The notes beneath the pieces were generated by a model. That model saw only the letters and a program-made list of their open reading frames with translations. It had not been told where the DNA came from and searched no databases. A DNA stretch of 64,000 nucleotides from Melastoma dodecandrum (taxonomy: Eukaryota; Streptophyta; Magnoliopsida; Myrtales; Melastomataceae), in NCBI GenBank assembly GCA_029817715.1, contig JARUPY010000534.1, positions 4,962,501 to 5,026,500 on the forward strand, written 5' to 3'. Below, one piece after another: positions 10,330 through 21,359 of this stretch. A program made the translations under genes and the position numbers. How positions within the stretch are numbered: the stretch's first letter is position 1; every line of letters begins with the position of its first letter.

Positions 10330-13300
10330 TTACAAATCTAATTTCCATAACCCGCCAACTTCTTTGAAATCGAGGACAAGGGATTCACGAGCTCGTCGCT
10401 TCGCGTTCACCTTGTTTCGCTGGGCATAAAGGTCGACGACCTTTTCTCTATCCTTCTCAGCATTGGCCTCCAGCTCCTCGATTTCTTGAGTATTGATCGA
10501 CGCGAGCTGCCGAGTCAGGTCATTCTTGAGGTTCGTATAGAACTCTATTTGTCTCTCTGCCTCGGTCAGCTTCTCTTGCACGTCGACCAAACGTTGGCGG
10601 GCGTCCTGCGCAGCTTTAGAGGCCTGCCCTCGAGCTTCATTAATCGACTGAATCTTCGAGTCAGTCGATTCCAAGGTGAGCAGGTCGGCGTCGTAATCCC
10701 TCCAGCGGGTCCAGTACGTCGACCTGAAGCTCTTGCAGGCCCCCAATATTTCGTCCGTGACCCGAGGGGATGCCTCGATTCTCTTCAATAGCTTCTGCAT
10801 CCTCCTAAATTCGTTGACGCCTAAGGGGTCGATGAGCAGAAGTTGGCAAAGTTCTTCGATATCCTCGTGAAGCTTCTCCCACGGGTCTTTGATTGACCTT
10901 GAAGTTGCTACAGCAGGATCCTGAAGGATCCTGAAGAATAAGAGGCAAAATGTTGTTAAACAATACCCTAAAAAGGCCAACGACCTCGTGCGATCGAGTA
11001 CTTACCTCTGGAAGCAATATATCCCCAGAGCACTCGTCCGAAGAAGAAGGGGGAGTAGGGATCTTTTGTCGGCTAGCAGGCACCTTCACCCTCTTCGGAC
11101 GAGCCTATAAGGAAGGATACAAGTACCCCAGTTAAAATCGCAATGATAATACTATGTTCTGTTTAAAACAAGAACACATACCATTGCTGGTGTAGGAGTT
11201 TGGACTGGAGGAGAAGGAATAGCTTGGTTTTCCTCCTCATGAGTCGACCGAGTCGGTTGGTCGACCAGGATCGCGACATCCAGAGTAGCCTGTTCTTCTT
11301 GAACCAAGGCCTCAGGGATGTGTTGTTCCTGAAACAGAGTATGATGCAGAACCGAAAGTTCATATATGAACTAAAGTAATGATACACCAGCTTAGAATTA
11401 AACTCACCTTGGCGACTGAAGCCTTTGAACTTTTGTCTAAGGCATGGGAGATAAGCTGGTCGTCATCCTCATCTGAAGCCTCTCCCTAGACAATATAGTA
11501 TGGGTTAGGTATGAAAACTCAAAACAAAAAAAATGGAGTCATCAAAGTCATACCTCTGCGGTCGGCCTTTGTGGAGCGTCGACTGCAGCTGAAGACGCTG
11601 GCACCGCAGCTGGTGCCTTGGTAGATGAGGTCGCCGCTGAAGCAGCTGGCGACCTGGATGGGGTCGCCGCTGCAATAACTGGCGACCTAGGAGAGGAAGT
11701 CGCCGCTGGAGTCAACGCCTTCACCAGTCTCTTCCTCTGAGACAGAGGCACCTCTTCAAGATCTTCTTCCTCTTCCTCGGCCGCCTTGCGCTTTGGTGTG
11801 CTTTTAGATCGAGCCTTAGAGGGATCACCTTTGGCTACTTCCCTGGGGCTCGCAACTTTAGCCTTCCCCTTGCTGGTCGACTTGAGTTTAGAAGGAGCAG
11901 GGGCAAGGGGGGCTTTAGGCTTGGGTTTTCCAGAGCCCCGAGGAAGCAATGATCCTGAAAGAGGAGAAAAACTTATGATTAGTATTAAGAACCCAATACT
12001 CTTAAAATAAAGCTAAGTCCTTACCTCTTGCTTTAATATGCGCGTCATCGGTGTAAAAATCAGGTTCCTCGGAGACCTCCAAGAAATGCATCAAGGCCCG
12101 CAGCTCTTCGTATGTAGTCGACCACAGCACGGTGAAGAACTGTGTGAGAGCTGCGCCTTGTGATTGAGCAAGTCGAGGATCTTCGAGTCGATCGACTTGC
12201 ACACAATCTTCTTCATCCTGTCCCCATATAAGCCGCCGGCAGGGTCAGCGAGTGGAACTGCTACACTTTGGATAAACCCAAACTGCCTTGCACACAGTTG
12301 AGGGTTATAGACTTCAAAGGTCAGGCAGCCATCGAAAATAACTGGCAGATCTCTGCTGGTCAATACTCCATTCCAGAAGCCACGAGCAGTTTGAGGATTG
12401 ATTTCCTGAGCAAGTGTCTTGTCGCCTGGAAAGGGTGCCCAGTCGCGTCGATCTACCCTGCCGAAGTCGACTATGTGCTTTAGATGGCCAGTGATCGATG
12501 TCATAAGCCATTGATCCTTACGCTGGCAGCACTGATTTAGGATGCTCTCCCCATAATAGAAGGCTTCAGGGGGCGAAGAAGGGACCTTGAACCCAGTCAA
12601 TCCCGGCATCCATATGGCTGACCAAAGATGAACTAGCCAGAGCAACCCTCCTGCTGGATGTCTTGGAAATGGCTTGATTTGAGACGTTGCTCTGTCCAGA
12701 TCGTGATAAAGAAGACCCAAAATGAAGGGACCCCAGGAGATTTCTTCATCGGTCTCCCTCAGAAAATTGGCCACCGCATAAGAAGTGTGGCTAACTTTCT
12801 TCCCAGGGAAGCAATAGACGAATTTGCTCAACCAGGTGCTGAGGAACTCGACCTCTTCCTGGGCACCAAAACTTTCAGTCGACAACCTCTCATCTGACCT
12901 CTTGCCTGCTGAGGCCATCTTCAGATGCCTATTCACCACCTCCATGTACTGAAGGGCGCCCTTGGGATTAATATCGCCTGCCTGGGAGTACTGTCGAACA
13001 GGGCGGCCATTGATTTTGCACTTGGTCAAAATCTTCACATCTGCCAATGTAACTGACATAGGGCCTTCTGGGAAATAGAAGCAGTTCACGACAGAATTCC
13101 AGAAAGGCAGCATGGCCGAACAAACCCTGGGATCACAGTTCTTATTTGCTACTGACATCCTAAAGAATCTCAAAATCCTCTGGTTCCTAAATCTCTCTGT
13201 AAAGTGCTCCTCCCACATCTCAAGCCAGTCTACCATCTCAGACTTAGATGCAGATGGAAAACACAGGAAAGATCCATGACCTTCCCAGTTGAGGGGATCG

Positions 13301-13590
13301 ATGAAGTTGGGATGACAAATCGGGATGGGCTTCTCAGTGATGAGATAGTTGAGCGGCACCGTCTTCGGGAAAAGACGCTCTGGCAAGATAGGTCCAAGAG
13401 TGACGCCCGACCCCTGATCCTCTGCGACCGGAATGGGTCCGGTTGGCCCCGCGCGCAGATTATGGAACTCAAAAGACTTAAAAGTTGACATCTTTTTGAG
13501 GATCGAAGGAGTTTTGGCAAGGGAGACGAAGGGTTTTCTGGGAAACGAGGGTTTCTGGTTTCTTGGAGAAGATGGAGAAGTGTTGAGCAA
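10330..13590 (-). CDS. Antisense plant mobile domain (PMD) + coiled-coil protein carried by Tat-1
   Basis: A multi-exon gene opposite to pol, tail-to-tail with it (131-bp gap). Exon 1 runs from 13590 (or more likely ATG 13491, ~105 bp beyond the expected start site) to 12025 and encodes a PMD / MAIN-like region (CHPNFIDPLNWEGHGSFLCF, MSVTLADVKILTKCKINGRP, SWGPFILGLLYHDLDRA). Further exons, with GT-AG borders on the minus strand, are 11954-11554 (lysine/alanine-rich, acidic run, NLS-like PKRKAAEEEE and QRKRLVK), 11485-11408, 11328-11182, 11104-11006 and about 10930-10330 (coiled coil, ending WKLDL). A one-base shift near 12205-12230 separates the PMD frame from the frame leading into exon 2; unshifted, the PMD frame ends at 12091. 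PMD genes are known passengers of plant transposons and also host genes (MAIN, MAIL1) affecting silencing. The role here is inferred: a nuclear, element-encoded regulator. Confidence 0.8.
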
Positions 13591-13625
13591 GGAAGAAAAG
13601 TGCGGAAAAATGACGATGACTCTCC

Positions 13626-13633
13626 TTTATATA
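13626..13633 (-). promoter_or_regulatory. TATA box of the antisense PMD gene
   Basis: TATATAAA on the minus strand. A start site ~30 bp downstream (about 13597) would put ATG 13491 after a ~105-bp leader. It lies between the polypurine tract and the PMD gene, inside the element but outside the LTR. Confidence 0.6.
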
Positions 13634-13672
13634 GGGTATGATTTCTGCCGAGTCAGCAGAGCCAACCCAGCA

Positions 13673-13687
13673 TAAAAGGGGGGCTTA
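13673..13687 (+). other. Tat-1 polypurine tract
   Basis: AAAAGGGGGGCTTA immediately before the 3' LTR start TGTTGACATGGC, as expected for plus-strand priming. Confidence 0.75.
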
Positions 13688-14035
13688 TGTTGACATGGCA
13701 AATAATTTTGGGCCTGGGCTTAGAACAGAAACCCACCGACGGAGTGAGCTCGTAAGGCCTTCGTCACAGCCTCCCGCCAGCGACCGCCACCGACGGAGCG
13801 AGCTTCTAAGGCATTCGTCACAAGTTCTCCGCCGTCACAGGATTCCACATCGTTGTCACCACTTGCTCCCTTTTCGTTTTTTTATGGCTGTAAGCCCCTG
13901 TTCTTAATTCGTCAAGATTGTAAGACTTGCATTCTGTTTGAATAAAATTGTGTATCTTCTTACTGGCGACCACAATCCAATTCCTGTGAGTCCTTTGCCA
14001 AATATTTCCGACGTGATCCGTTCTATACGCGAACA
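13688..14035 (+). repeat. Tat-1 3' LTR (348 bp, internally deleted)
   Basis: The first ~48 bp and last ~300 bp match the 5' LTR. The middle ~659 bp, holding the GTCGAC array and TATA box, is missing. The junction is at GAAACCCA/CCGACGG with a short CCA overlap between the ends. It is followed by the target duplication CGGAG. Confidence 0.92.
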
Positions 14036-14040
14036 CGGAG

Positions 14041-14853
14041 CGAAGGGCCAAGGGGGACGATCCCGATTAGAATTTGTCGGAAAAAAAGGCAAAATCATCA
14101 TCTCGGGAGGACAAATCGAAGTTGTTCTGTACTCACGGTGGGATGAATCGACACACGAAGGAACAATGCTTCAAACTCGTAGGATATCCCGAATGGTGGG
14201 AAGATGGGCACAAGAAGGGAGGTGCCACAGGGAAAGGGAAGGTTTCCACCCCTGCGGGCAATCTAATGGCCACCAATGACAGCGACGGCAACCCACCAGG
14301 AAGAGTAAGACAGATGACCGAACTCGATGGAACGGACGAAACACGCACAAGAGCCAGAAGAAAGAACAACAGCCGAAATAAAGAAGGTATAGGGGTTGGG
14401 AATTTATCCTCAAACCCCTGCAATTTAAATTCAGAGTGGATTTTCGACTGTGATACGACTGACACAATGATTCATGACATTCGAGATTATGTTATTCAGT
14501 CCACACCACAGAAGACTCAGGTTCAAAGTGCGAAAGGAAGTTTCTCACCTGTGATGGGTGCGGGAACTATCGAGATTACTCCGAGCCTTAGAGTGAAAAA
14601 CTGTCTTTATGTTCCTTCTTTGTCATGCAAGTTGCTGTTAATTAATCATGTCACGAAGGAACTCAATTGTACGGTACTGATGTACTCAAATTGTTGTATT
14701 CTTCAAGATATTCAGATGAACAAGATCATTGGGCGTGACACTGAGCGGAACGGGCTCTACTATGTGGATGAAGTGGTTCATCGGGGGACTGCTCTACTAG
14801 CGCATGGGACGGTGGATAGGCAAACGAAATGGAATAATCTATGTTGTAAATAA
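14041..14853 (+). pseudogene. Copia A gag C-terminus and protease
   Basis: Continuation of Copia A after the Tat-1 insertion. The 14074-14853 frame has a gag tail of the kind C-x-H-..-H-..-C (CTHGGMNRHTKEQCFKLVGY) followed by the copia protease region (EWIFDCDTTDTM... through NCLYVPSLSCKLLLI). The catalytic D-S-G motif is replaced by D-C-D, so the protease is inactive. The frame joins GAG-pre-integrase sequence after a non-coding stretch (14854-15145). Confidence 0.75.
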
Positions 14854-15145
14854 ATTATACAATGTTGTATATAAATGCTCTACTATGTTGTATGCATATT
14901 AATAATTGATTCATGAATTGAGCCTCACGTTACTCCTTTCACGAGACATGTCAGATTGGGGACATCCCCACTAACTGGGAAGACAGTGTATCATTTTAAA
15001 TATGTAAAATTCGAATTTCGATCAAATCACACATCGCAGTACACAAGGCCTTCCAATTCTTTAAGAGGTTTATCTAAAAGATTCGCGATATAACTAGGTA
15101 GACGTTTCAAATACCACACATGGGTTACTAGACAAGCCAGTATGG

Positions 15146-15939
15146 TTGTGGCATCGCCGGTTGGGACATCCGTCGAATAGCTATCTAAACATTCTATTTC
15201 CTCGCTTTAAATTCAATAATTCTAGTTCCTGTAAGACCTGCATTGTTGTAAAGAGTCATAGAATAAGTTTTTTCCCAAATAATACTCGGGTAGATTCAGC
15301 CTTTCAACTAATACATTCAGATGTGTGGGGTCCCGCTCCAAATTCTCAAAATAGCCGATTTCGTTACTTTCTATTCTTTATTGATGATTTTTTCCGTATG
15401 ACGTGGGTCTATTTTTCGAAACGTAAGGCTGAAATTTCAGATAAATGTATACAGTTCTATCACATTATCTAAACTCAATACCAAAAACAGCTACGTATAC
15501 TCCGTTCACATAATGGTGGAGAATATGTCAATCATACCATTACCCTTTTTTTTTTACCACAAATGGCCTTGTTCACCAAACCACATGTCCCAATTCACAC
15601 CAACAAAATGGTGTGGCAGAACGGAAAAATAGACTTATTCTTGAGGTCACTCGAGCCATTATACTTGAAGCCCATGTTCCCACCAGTTATTGGCCTGAAG
15701 CAGTAGCCACAGCTACCTACTTACTTAATCGGTTACCAACAAAAATCCTTAACCTTCAAACACCCATTGAGACCCTTTCATCACAAACCAACATCCCACC
15801 GGTCTTAACCCTCACTCCTCGTGTGTTTGGTTGCTCGGTGTACGTCCATATTCCTAAGACCGATAGAACCAAATTGGATCCATGTGCTATCAAATGTGTT
15901 TTTATGGGTTATTGTCCAAATCAAAAGGGATATCTATGA
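15146..15939 (+). pseudogene. Copia A integrase (broken)
   Basis: GAG-pre-integrase/zinc region ([25 protein letters not shown]) and integrase core (IHSDVWGPAPNSQ, FFIDDFFRMTWVYF) stop at 15472. The rest (HNGGEYV, NGVAERKNRLILEVTRA, FGCSVYVHIP, KCVFMGYCPNQKGY) is in a shifted frame to 15939. The usual D, D and E positions are recognisable, but the frame is not continuous. Confidence 0.8.
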
Positions 15940-16449
15940 TGCACTCCGTCACCATATGTATACGGCCTTAGATTGTACCTTCATTGGAACTGAATATTAT
16001 TTACCCACCCAACTTAATAGTCAAGGGGAGAATAGTAACTCAGACCTCTTAAGCTGGGTTCATCCGTCAGGCCATATTATGTTCACTATTGTCCCAACAA
16101 GGCCAGATACCAGTTCCAACGAACCTGCTGAGTTCACAGATCAAGAGCCCATCGAGCCAAGTGACCCGAGTGATGGTCTTCCGTCTGAGCTTCCTGAGGT
16201 AACTACTATCCCTAATATACTAAGGCATCATGATTTGGCTTCGAAGTCTGCTAATGAGGCAGATCAAGGAGCGGGAGTACAGGAGGACACAAAAGGACGC
16301 ATCCTTCCTCCACGAAGCAACAGAGGAGTACCACCGAAAAGATACTCACCTGAACATCAAGCTCATAAATCTCAGTCCCTAGTAGATAATGGTGACAGGG
16401 GGAGTCTGTCTGACACAGCCAAAACATTCAAAGCAGCCACAAACACTGT

Positions 16450-17965
16450 GTGGTTCCAAAGACCGTGGAGGAAGCCAGGAGGAACAAAGAGTGGAACCAA
16501 GCAATGCATGAAGAAATGAAGGCGCTCACAAAAAATCAGATGTGGAAGAAATGTGAGCTACTGTTGGGGAAGAAACTTGTCGGATGTAGATTGGGTGTTC
16601 ACGATCAAACACAGGGCGGATGGCATGATAGAAAGATACGAGGCGAGGCTTGTGGTAAAGGGTTACACCCAAACTTATGGTATCGACTATTCAGAAACAT
16701 TCTCACCTGTGGCAAAAATTGATACAATTCGAGTCCTGTTCTCCATAGCAACTGATCTAGATTGGCCGTTGCACCAATTTGATGTTAAAAATGCCTTTCT
16801 ACACGGAGATCTCAAGGAAGAAGTATACATGATGGCCCCACCTGGCTTTGAAGACTTTACAAGAAGAGAAGTTTGTTGATTGAAGAAGGCGTTGTATGGG
16901 TTAAAGCAATCACCCTGAGCATGGTTTGGACAGTTCACCATCACAATGAGAAGGTATGGGTACAAACAGAGTAATGCTGATCATACTCTGTTTCTCAAGA
17001 GAAGGGGAGAGTTGATTACATGCTTAATTATCAACGTTGACGACATGATAATCACAGGAAATGATCAAGATGAAATTGAAGAGCTTCGAAGGAACTTATT
17101 CAAAGAATTTGAAATGAAGGACTTGGGGAATCTGAAGTACTTTCTCGAAATTGAGGTAATGAGGTCGAGAAAGGTATATTCATTTCCCAATGGAAGCATA
17201 TCCTAGATTTGTTGGCTGAAACTGGTTGAAACTCCAATGGTAGTAAATCATGGACTGTAGATGGTGGAAAATGCGAAGCCAGCTGATCGAGAGAGGTATC
17301 AACGACTGGTGGGAAAACTAATCTATATGTCCCATACGAGACCAGATATTGCATATGCAGTGAGGGTAGTAAGTTAGTTTATGCATAGTCCTCAGATAGA
17401 TCATATGGAGGCAGTAATGAGAATTGTAAGATATCTCAAGGGGTCACCAGGAAGAGGGATTGTATTTCAGAAGAATGGCCATTTGAAGATACAGGCATAT
17501 ACAGACGCTGAGTGGGTAGGGAATCCACTGGACAAAAGATCTACCTCAGGGTATTTTGCCTCGGTAGGAGGAAACCTGGTAACTTGGAGAAGAAAAAAAC
17601 AAAATGTTGTTGCGTTGTCGAGTGCAAAAGCTGAATTTCGAGGGATGACCAAGGGATTAACAGAGATCCTGTGAATTCGGAAACTCGTGACTGATTTAGG
17701 TTTTCAAGTTCACGGCACGTGCAGGCTAATGTGCGACAACAAGGCAGCAATCAATATCTCAGAAAATCCAGTACAGCATGACAGGACGAAACATGTGGAA
17801 ATTGACAGGCACTTCATCAAGGAGAAACTAGAAGAGGGCATTGTGGAATTTCCATTTGTTCGGTCAGAAGATCAACTGGCAGATATTCTCACAAAAGCTG
17901 TTACTGGAAGAGTCTTTCATGATGTTGATCAAGTTGGGTATTGGAGATCCCACTATCCAACTTGA
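16450..17965 (+). pseudogene. Copia A reverse transcriptase and RNase H (broken)
   Basis: RT pieces: [58 protein letters not shown], then after an in-frame stop LKKALYGLKQSP, and the active-site NVDDMIITG. RNase H pieces: YTDAEWVGNPLDKRSTSGYF (normally ADWAG), ALSSAKAEFRGM, CDNKAAINISENP and the end KHVEIDRHFIKEKLEEGIVE. At least four stops or frameshifts. 15940-16449 is a variable linker coding region without recognisable domains. Confidence 0.85.
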
Positions 17966-17972
17966 GGGGGAG

Positions 17973-18196
17973 TGTGAGAAAAATTAGGAAACAATTAGGG
18001 ACAAAACAATAGAGAAAAGTCAGGAAACAATTAAGGACAATTATATGCAATAGAATTGTCGTATTTATAGACAGTAGATATATTGCCAGATATAGCTGAG
18101 TGTAATCTCTATATTAACAAACAATTGTATCAAAACAAATTATCATTCAATAAAAAAAAAACCTCTTTTACAAATTGTTTCTTCTACCCTCTAACA
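17973..18196 (+). repeat. Copia A 3' LTR
   Basis: Starts TGTGAGAAAAATTAGG after the polypurine tract (TTGAGGGGGAG) and ends CTCTAACA. Contains direct short repeats of AGGAAACAATTA(G/A)GGACA. Matches 671-886. Confidence 0.85.
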
Positions 18197-18229
18197 CCCA
18201 TGACCTTACTGCACTTCGTTTATGTGATG
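18197..18229 (+). repeat. 33-bp direct repeat, right flank of Copia A
   Basis: Second copy of the 33-bp flank described at 640-672. It abuts the last base of the 3' LTR and runs into the first CYP90D exon sequence downstream. Confidence 0.8.
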
Positions 18230-18934
<705 letters not shown>

Positions 18935-19616
18935 GTCGCCGCCGTTGCATACTGCAATAAACGAAAAGTCACGGACAAGGCATGACAAAGAGTCATAGAA
19001 AGTTAAAGAGTTAGACACGCTAGTCTTTTCCCTTCACCGAGCAAGTCTTCTGTTTGGCTTTGGCACAATGAAACAATGTTCCAATCTACCCTTGTTGGAT
19101 GATCAAGCATTATAAATCACTAGAGAAAACAGGATCAATGAAAATGGTAGAATTCATGCATCAACAAATTTCATCGTAAATTTCATGAATGAAATTAGCC
19201 GAGGAGACTGCTTCGAGGCAAATCAGGCCAAGCACTCGGTCTGAGATAGAAAAGTGGAAGATGTCTCTCTTCAGTGAAGAATTTGTTGTAGTTACAAAAC
19301 TCAGCAACAGTTATATATCGGTTATACGAGGTAACTGGAACAGCTCCAAATGTAGATTAATCTGGTATCAGATTCTAAGTATAAATAGTATAAGTAAGTG
19401 TTTTCAACCGATGATAAATCGAACAGAAATTGATTGTCACTTAACTCCTAGTTTTTAGGTTTTCTTATTCTCCACTACGTTTTCTCTTAGTGTACTTTAC
19501 AAGCTTTTTGTAGGTATTCATTTTTGCTAAAGTTTTTATACACGAGGACCATATTCTCGAACTAAATATCGAAAATTGTGTTCATTTTTTGCCAGATATT
19601 CTTGACGTATTTATTA
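18935..19616. other. CYP90D 3' flank and probable old LTR sequence
   Basis: No convincing gene. The start is the P450 3' flank. The right-hand part leads directly into a primer-site-like sequence at about 19630, so it may hold the worn LTR of the decayed Tat relic, but I could not define its edges. Confidence 0.35.
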
Positions 19617-21240
19617 GCCAACGCGTGTTTGGCGTCACGATGGGAATAGGATGACATTAAAAGGTGGCAAAATTGGTGGAGTATTTGAGAATGACCCAAT
19701 ATACTCAGGAGAGTCGGATAATGCATATGTCAATTTTTAAACTATTGAGATCTAGAGGAATAAATGAAGGGCTCTTGCAAGAGAAGCCCCACGGCGCCCA
19801 TTTGGAGACTGATATCTCCATCATGTTGTTATTCCTATTGAAGAAATATGTGAAAGTAGACAAGAATATTGAGAAATTTAAACAAAAGATCGAAACTAAA
19901 ATTGGAAATGTGGAACGAAACCTGGAACTCATCAGCAAGACTCATGATTGTAGTCCGACATCCAGACATGTACATAAGTCACCGGAACATACCGCTTTGA
20001 GTCTAGAAGCCCGCATAATTTTTGTTATTGAAGGAAAAAAAGAAGGTGAATACTCAAACATGAGGTATATGGACATATGTGCAAATATGCAAGTCCCCCT
20101 GAAGCATTATACTAAGCCTATTGGTGCTCTCATGCACCCCTCATTGTTTGTCGATGAGAGGGAGCTTACCGAGCGTTGTGAGAATATGTCTAACTATGAG
20201 ACTCCACACCGCATGCCTGAGAGCTTTTATAGTAAGCCTCATGAATTTGAAAATACAAAATGTTATTAAAAGAGAATTTTAGAGCAAATGTTTCGTAGAT
20301 ATCAATAGAGGAGCGAAAATAACTGTTTGATAAGGATAACATGAATGCCATTTTTTGCTTGATATTGCAAAATGAGCTAATTCGTTTGAAGAACGAACAT
20401 CGTATTCCTCAATCTGAAAGAAATAAACTATAAAGCTATTGCAAATAGCATGACTCATTCGCCCACATAACTAGATGCTTAGTTGTGCTCCCAGACTCAA
20501 CCGAGACGACCATCGTCGATCAACAACCATTTAGTGACGCATGTGAAGTTAATGTATTTGATATCAATTACAATTGACATCAATTTTCCATCTTCATAAA
20601 TGGAGAAGAAACATTAGGCGATGGGTGGCGAAACGATTGTGCCAACATGACCTTCAAGCGATTGCTGAAAAGGGAACCCATGTAAAGCCTGCCAATGTGA
20701 AAGGAATGACACCTAATATGTGTCGTTGACATATGAATAACTTACATATCATAGACAAGTGCTTCACATTTAGAAAATTCCTTCGGACACAGAAGAATGT
20801 CATGTGGTATGACCTAACGAGACTGAAAAAGATAGCCTTGGGGATAAATAATAGTCGTTCAGGTTCTGAACATGCTCAGAGTGATTCCCCACTATGCGAC
20901 AAGTTGCACTAGTAAAAGATGAGGTGAAACATGTAGCCATAAAGCATGGCCTTCTAACGCCCAAGCAGTTGTTGTATCAAGGGATCATGGATGCCACCAT
21001 TAAAAGTTGGGAAGAAGCATCAAGCAAAGCCTAACCGGTAGTGTTTTCTCAACCTCCTCAATCAATAAGAGTTCAGCAGCCTGTGATTGCTACAACAAAG
21101 CCACAAAAGACCATTCTTAAGCTAAACAAAAAAAGTGGGAATGCCCTCTCACCATCCTAAAGTTAAGACAAAATCCGAGATACTCCTAACACTTCCTAAA
21201 GTGTAGCACATGAAGTCTTCTGATCTAAGGAATGATACGA
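19617..21240 (+). mobile_element. Decayed Tat-type gypsy relic (gag/nucleocapsid region)
   Basis: TTTGGCGTCACGATGGGAA near 19630 resembles the Tat primer site. A 201-aa reading frame (19664-20269) is followed by translated fragments that parallel Tat-1 and Tat-2 gag: AIFCLILQNELIRLKNEHR with PQSERNK, a C/H segment, and then HMNNLHIIDKCFTFRKFL and MWYDLTRLKKIALGI. These match the order KxDAIFDWLYQ / HTTDxCxTFRKYL / WYDLTPLEE of the younger elements. Full of stops. No LTR partner seen. Much older than Tat-1. Confidence 0.65.
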
Positions 21241-21359
21241 ATGTCATTAAAAATGGTCTGTCAATCGCCTAATTCCTTGATAACTTATTATAAATATATA
21301 TTTTTATCCATCTAACTGTGTGATATTTGGCTAAATCCTTGAGGTATATTGTAATATTT

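Larger units (their letters stand above)
1773..14035 (+). mobile_element. Tat-1: Tat-lineage Ty3/gypsy element with antisense PMD gene, nested in Copia A
   Basis: Bounded by LTRs beginning TGTTGACATGGC and ending GCGAACA, flanked by the 5-bp target duplication CGGAG (1768-1772 and 14036-14040). This fixes both edges exactly and places the insertion inside Copia A gag. Order: 5' LTR 1773-2779, primer site 2786-2803, gag-pro, pol (RT, RNase H, extra RNase H, integrase), an opposite-strand gene 10330-13590, polypurine tract, 3' LTR 13688-14035. The second RNase H and the large region between integrase and the 3' LTR are Tat-lineage traits. Shared LTR parts differ at only about five positions over ~300 bp by eye, so it is fairly young. 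Gag-pro carries stops, and pol has one late frameshift. Confidence 0.93.
671..18196 (+). mobile_element. Copia A: degenerate Ty1/copia LTR retrotransposon, split by nested Tat-1
   Basis: LTRs of about 216-224 bp (671-886 and 17973-18196) share a long matching tail, including GAGTGTAATCTCTATATTAA and TACCCTCTAA. An initiator-Met-type primer site (TGGTATCAG) follows the 5' LTR, and a polypurine tract with TTGAGGGGGAG precedes the 3' LTR. Domain order is gag, protease, integrase, RT, RNase H, as in copia. The gag gene is cut at about 1772/14036 by the Tat-1 gypsy element. Many stops, frameshifts and an altered protease active site show it is dead. It sits in an intron of the CYP90D gene in the same orientation. 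Confidence 0.9.

Noticed and set aside
19664..20269. Independent 201-aa gene
   Set aside because: Followed by Tat gag-like fragments and preceded by a primer-site-like sequence; better read as element relic.
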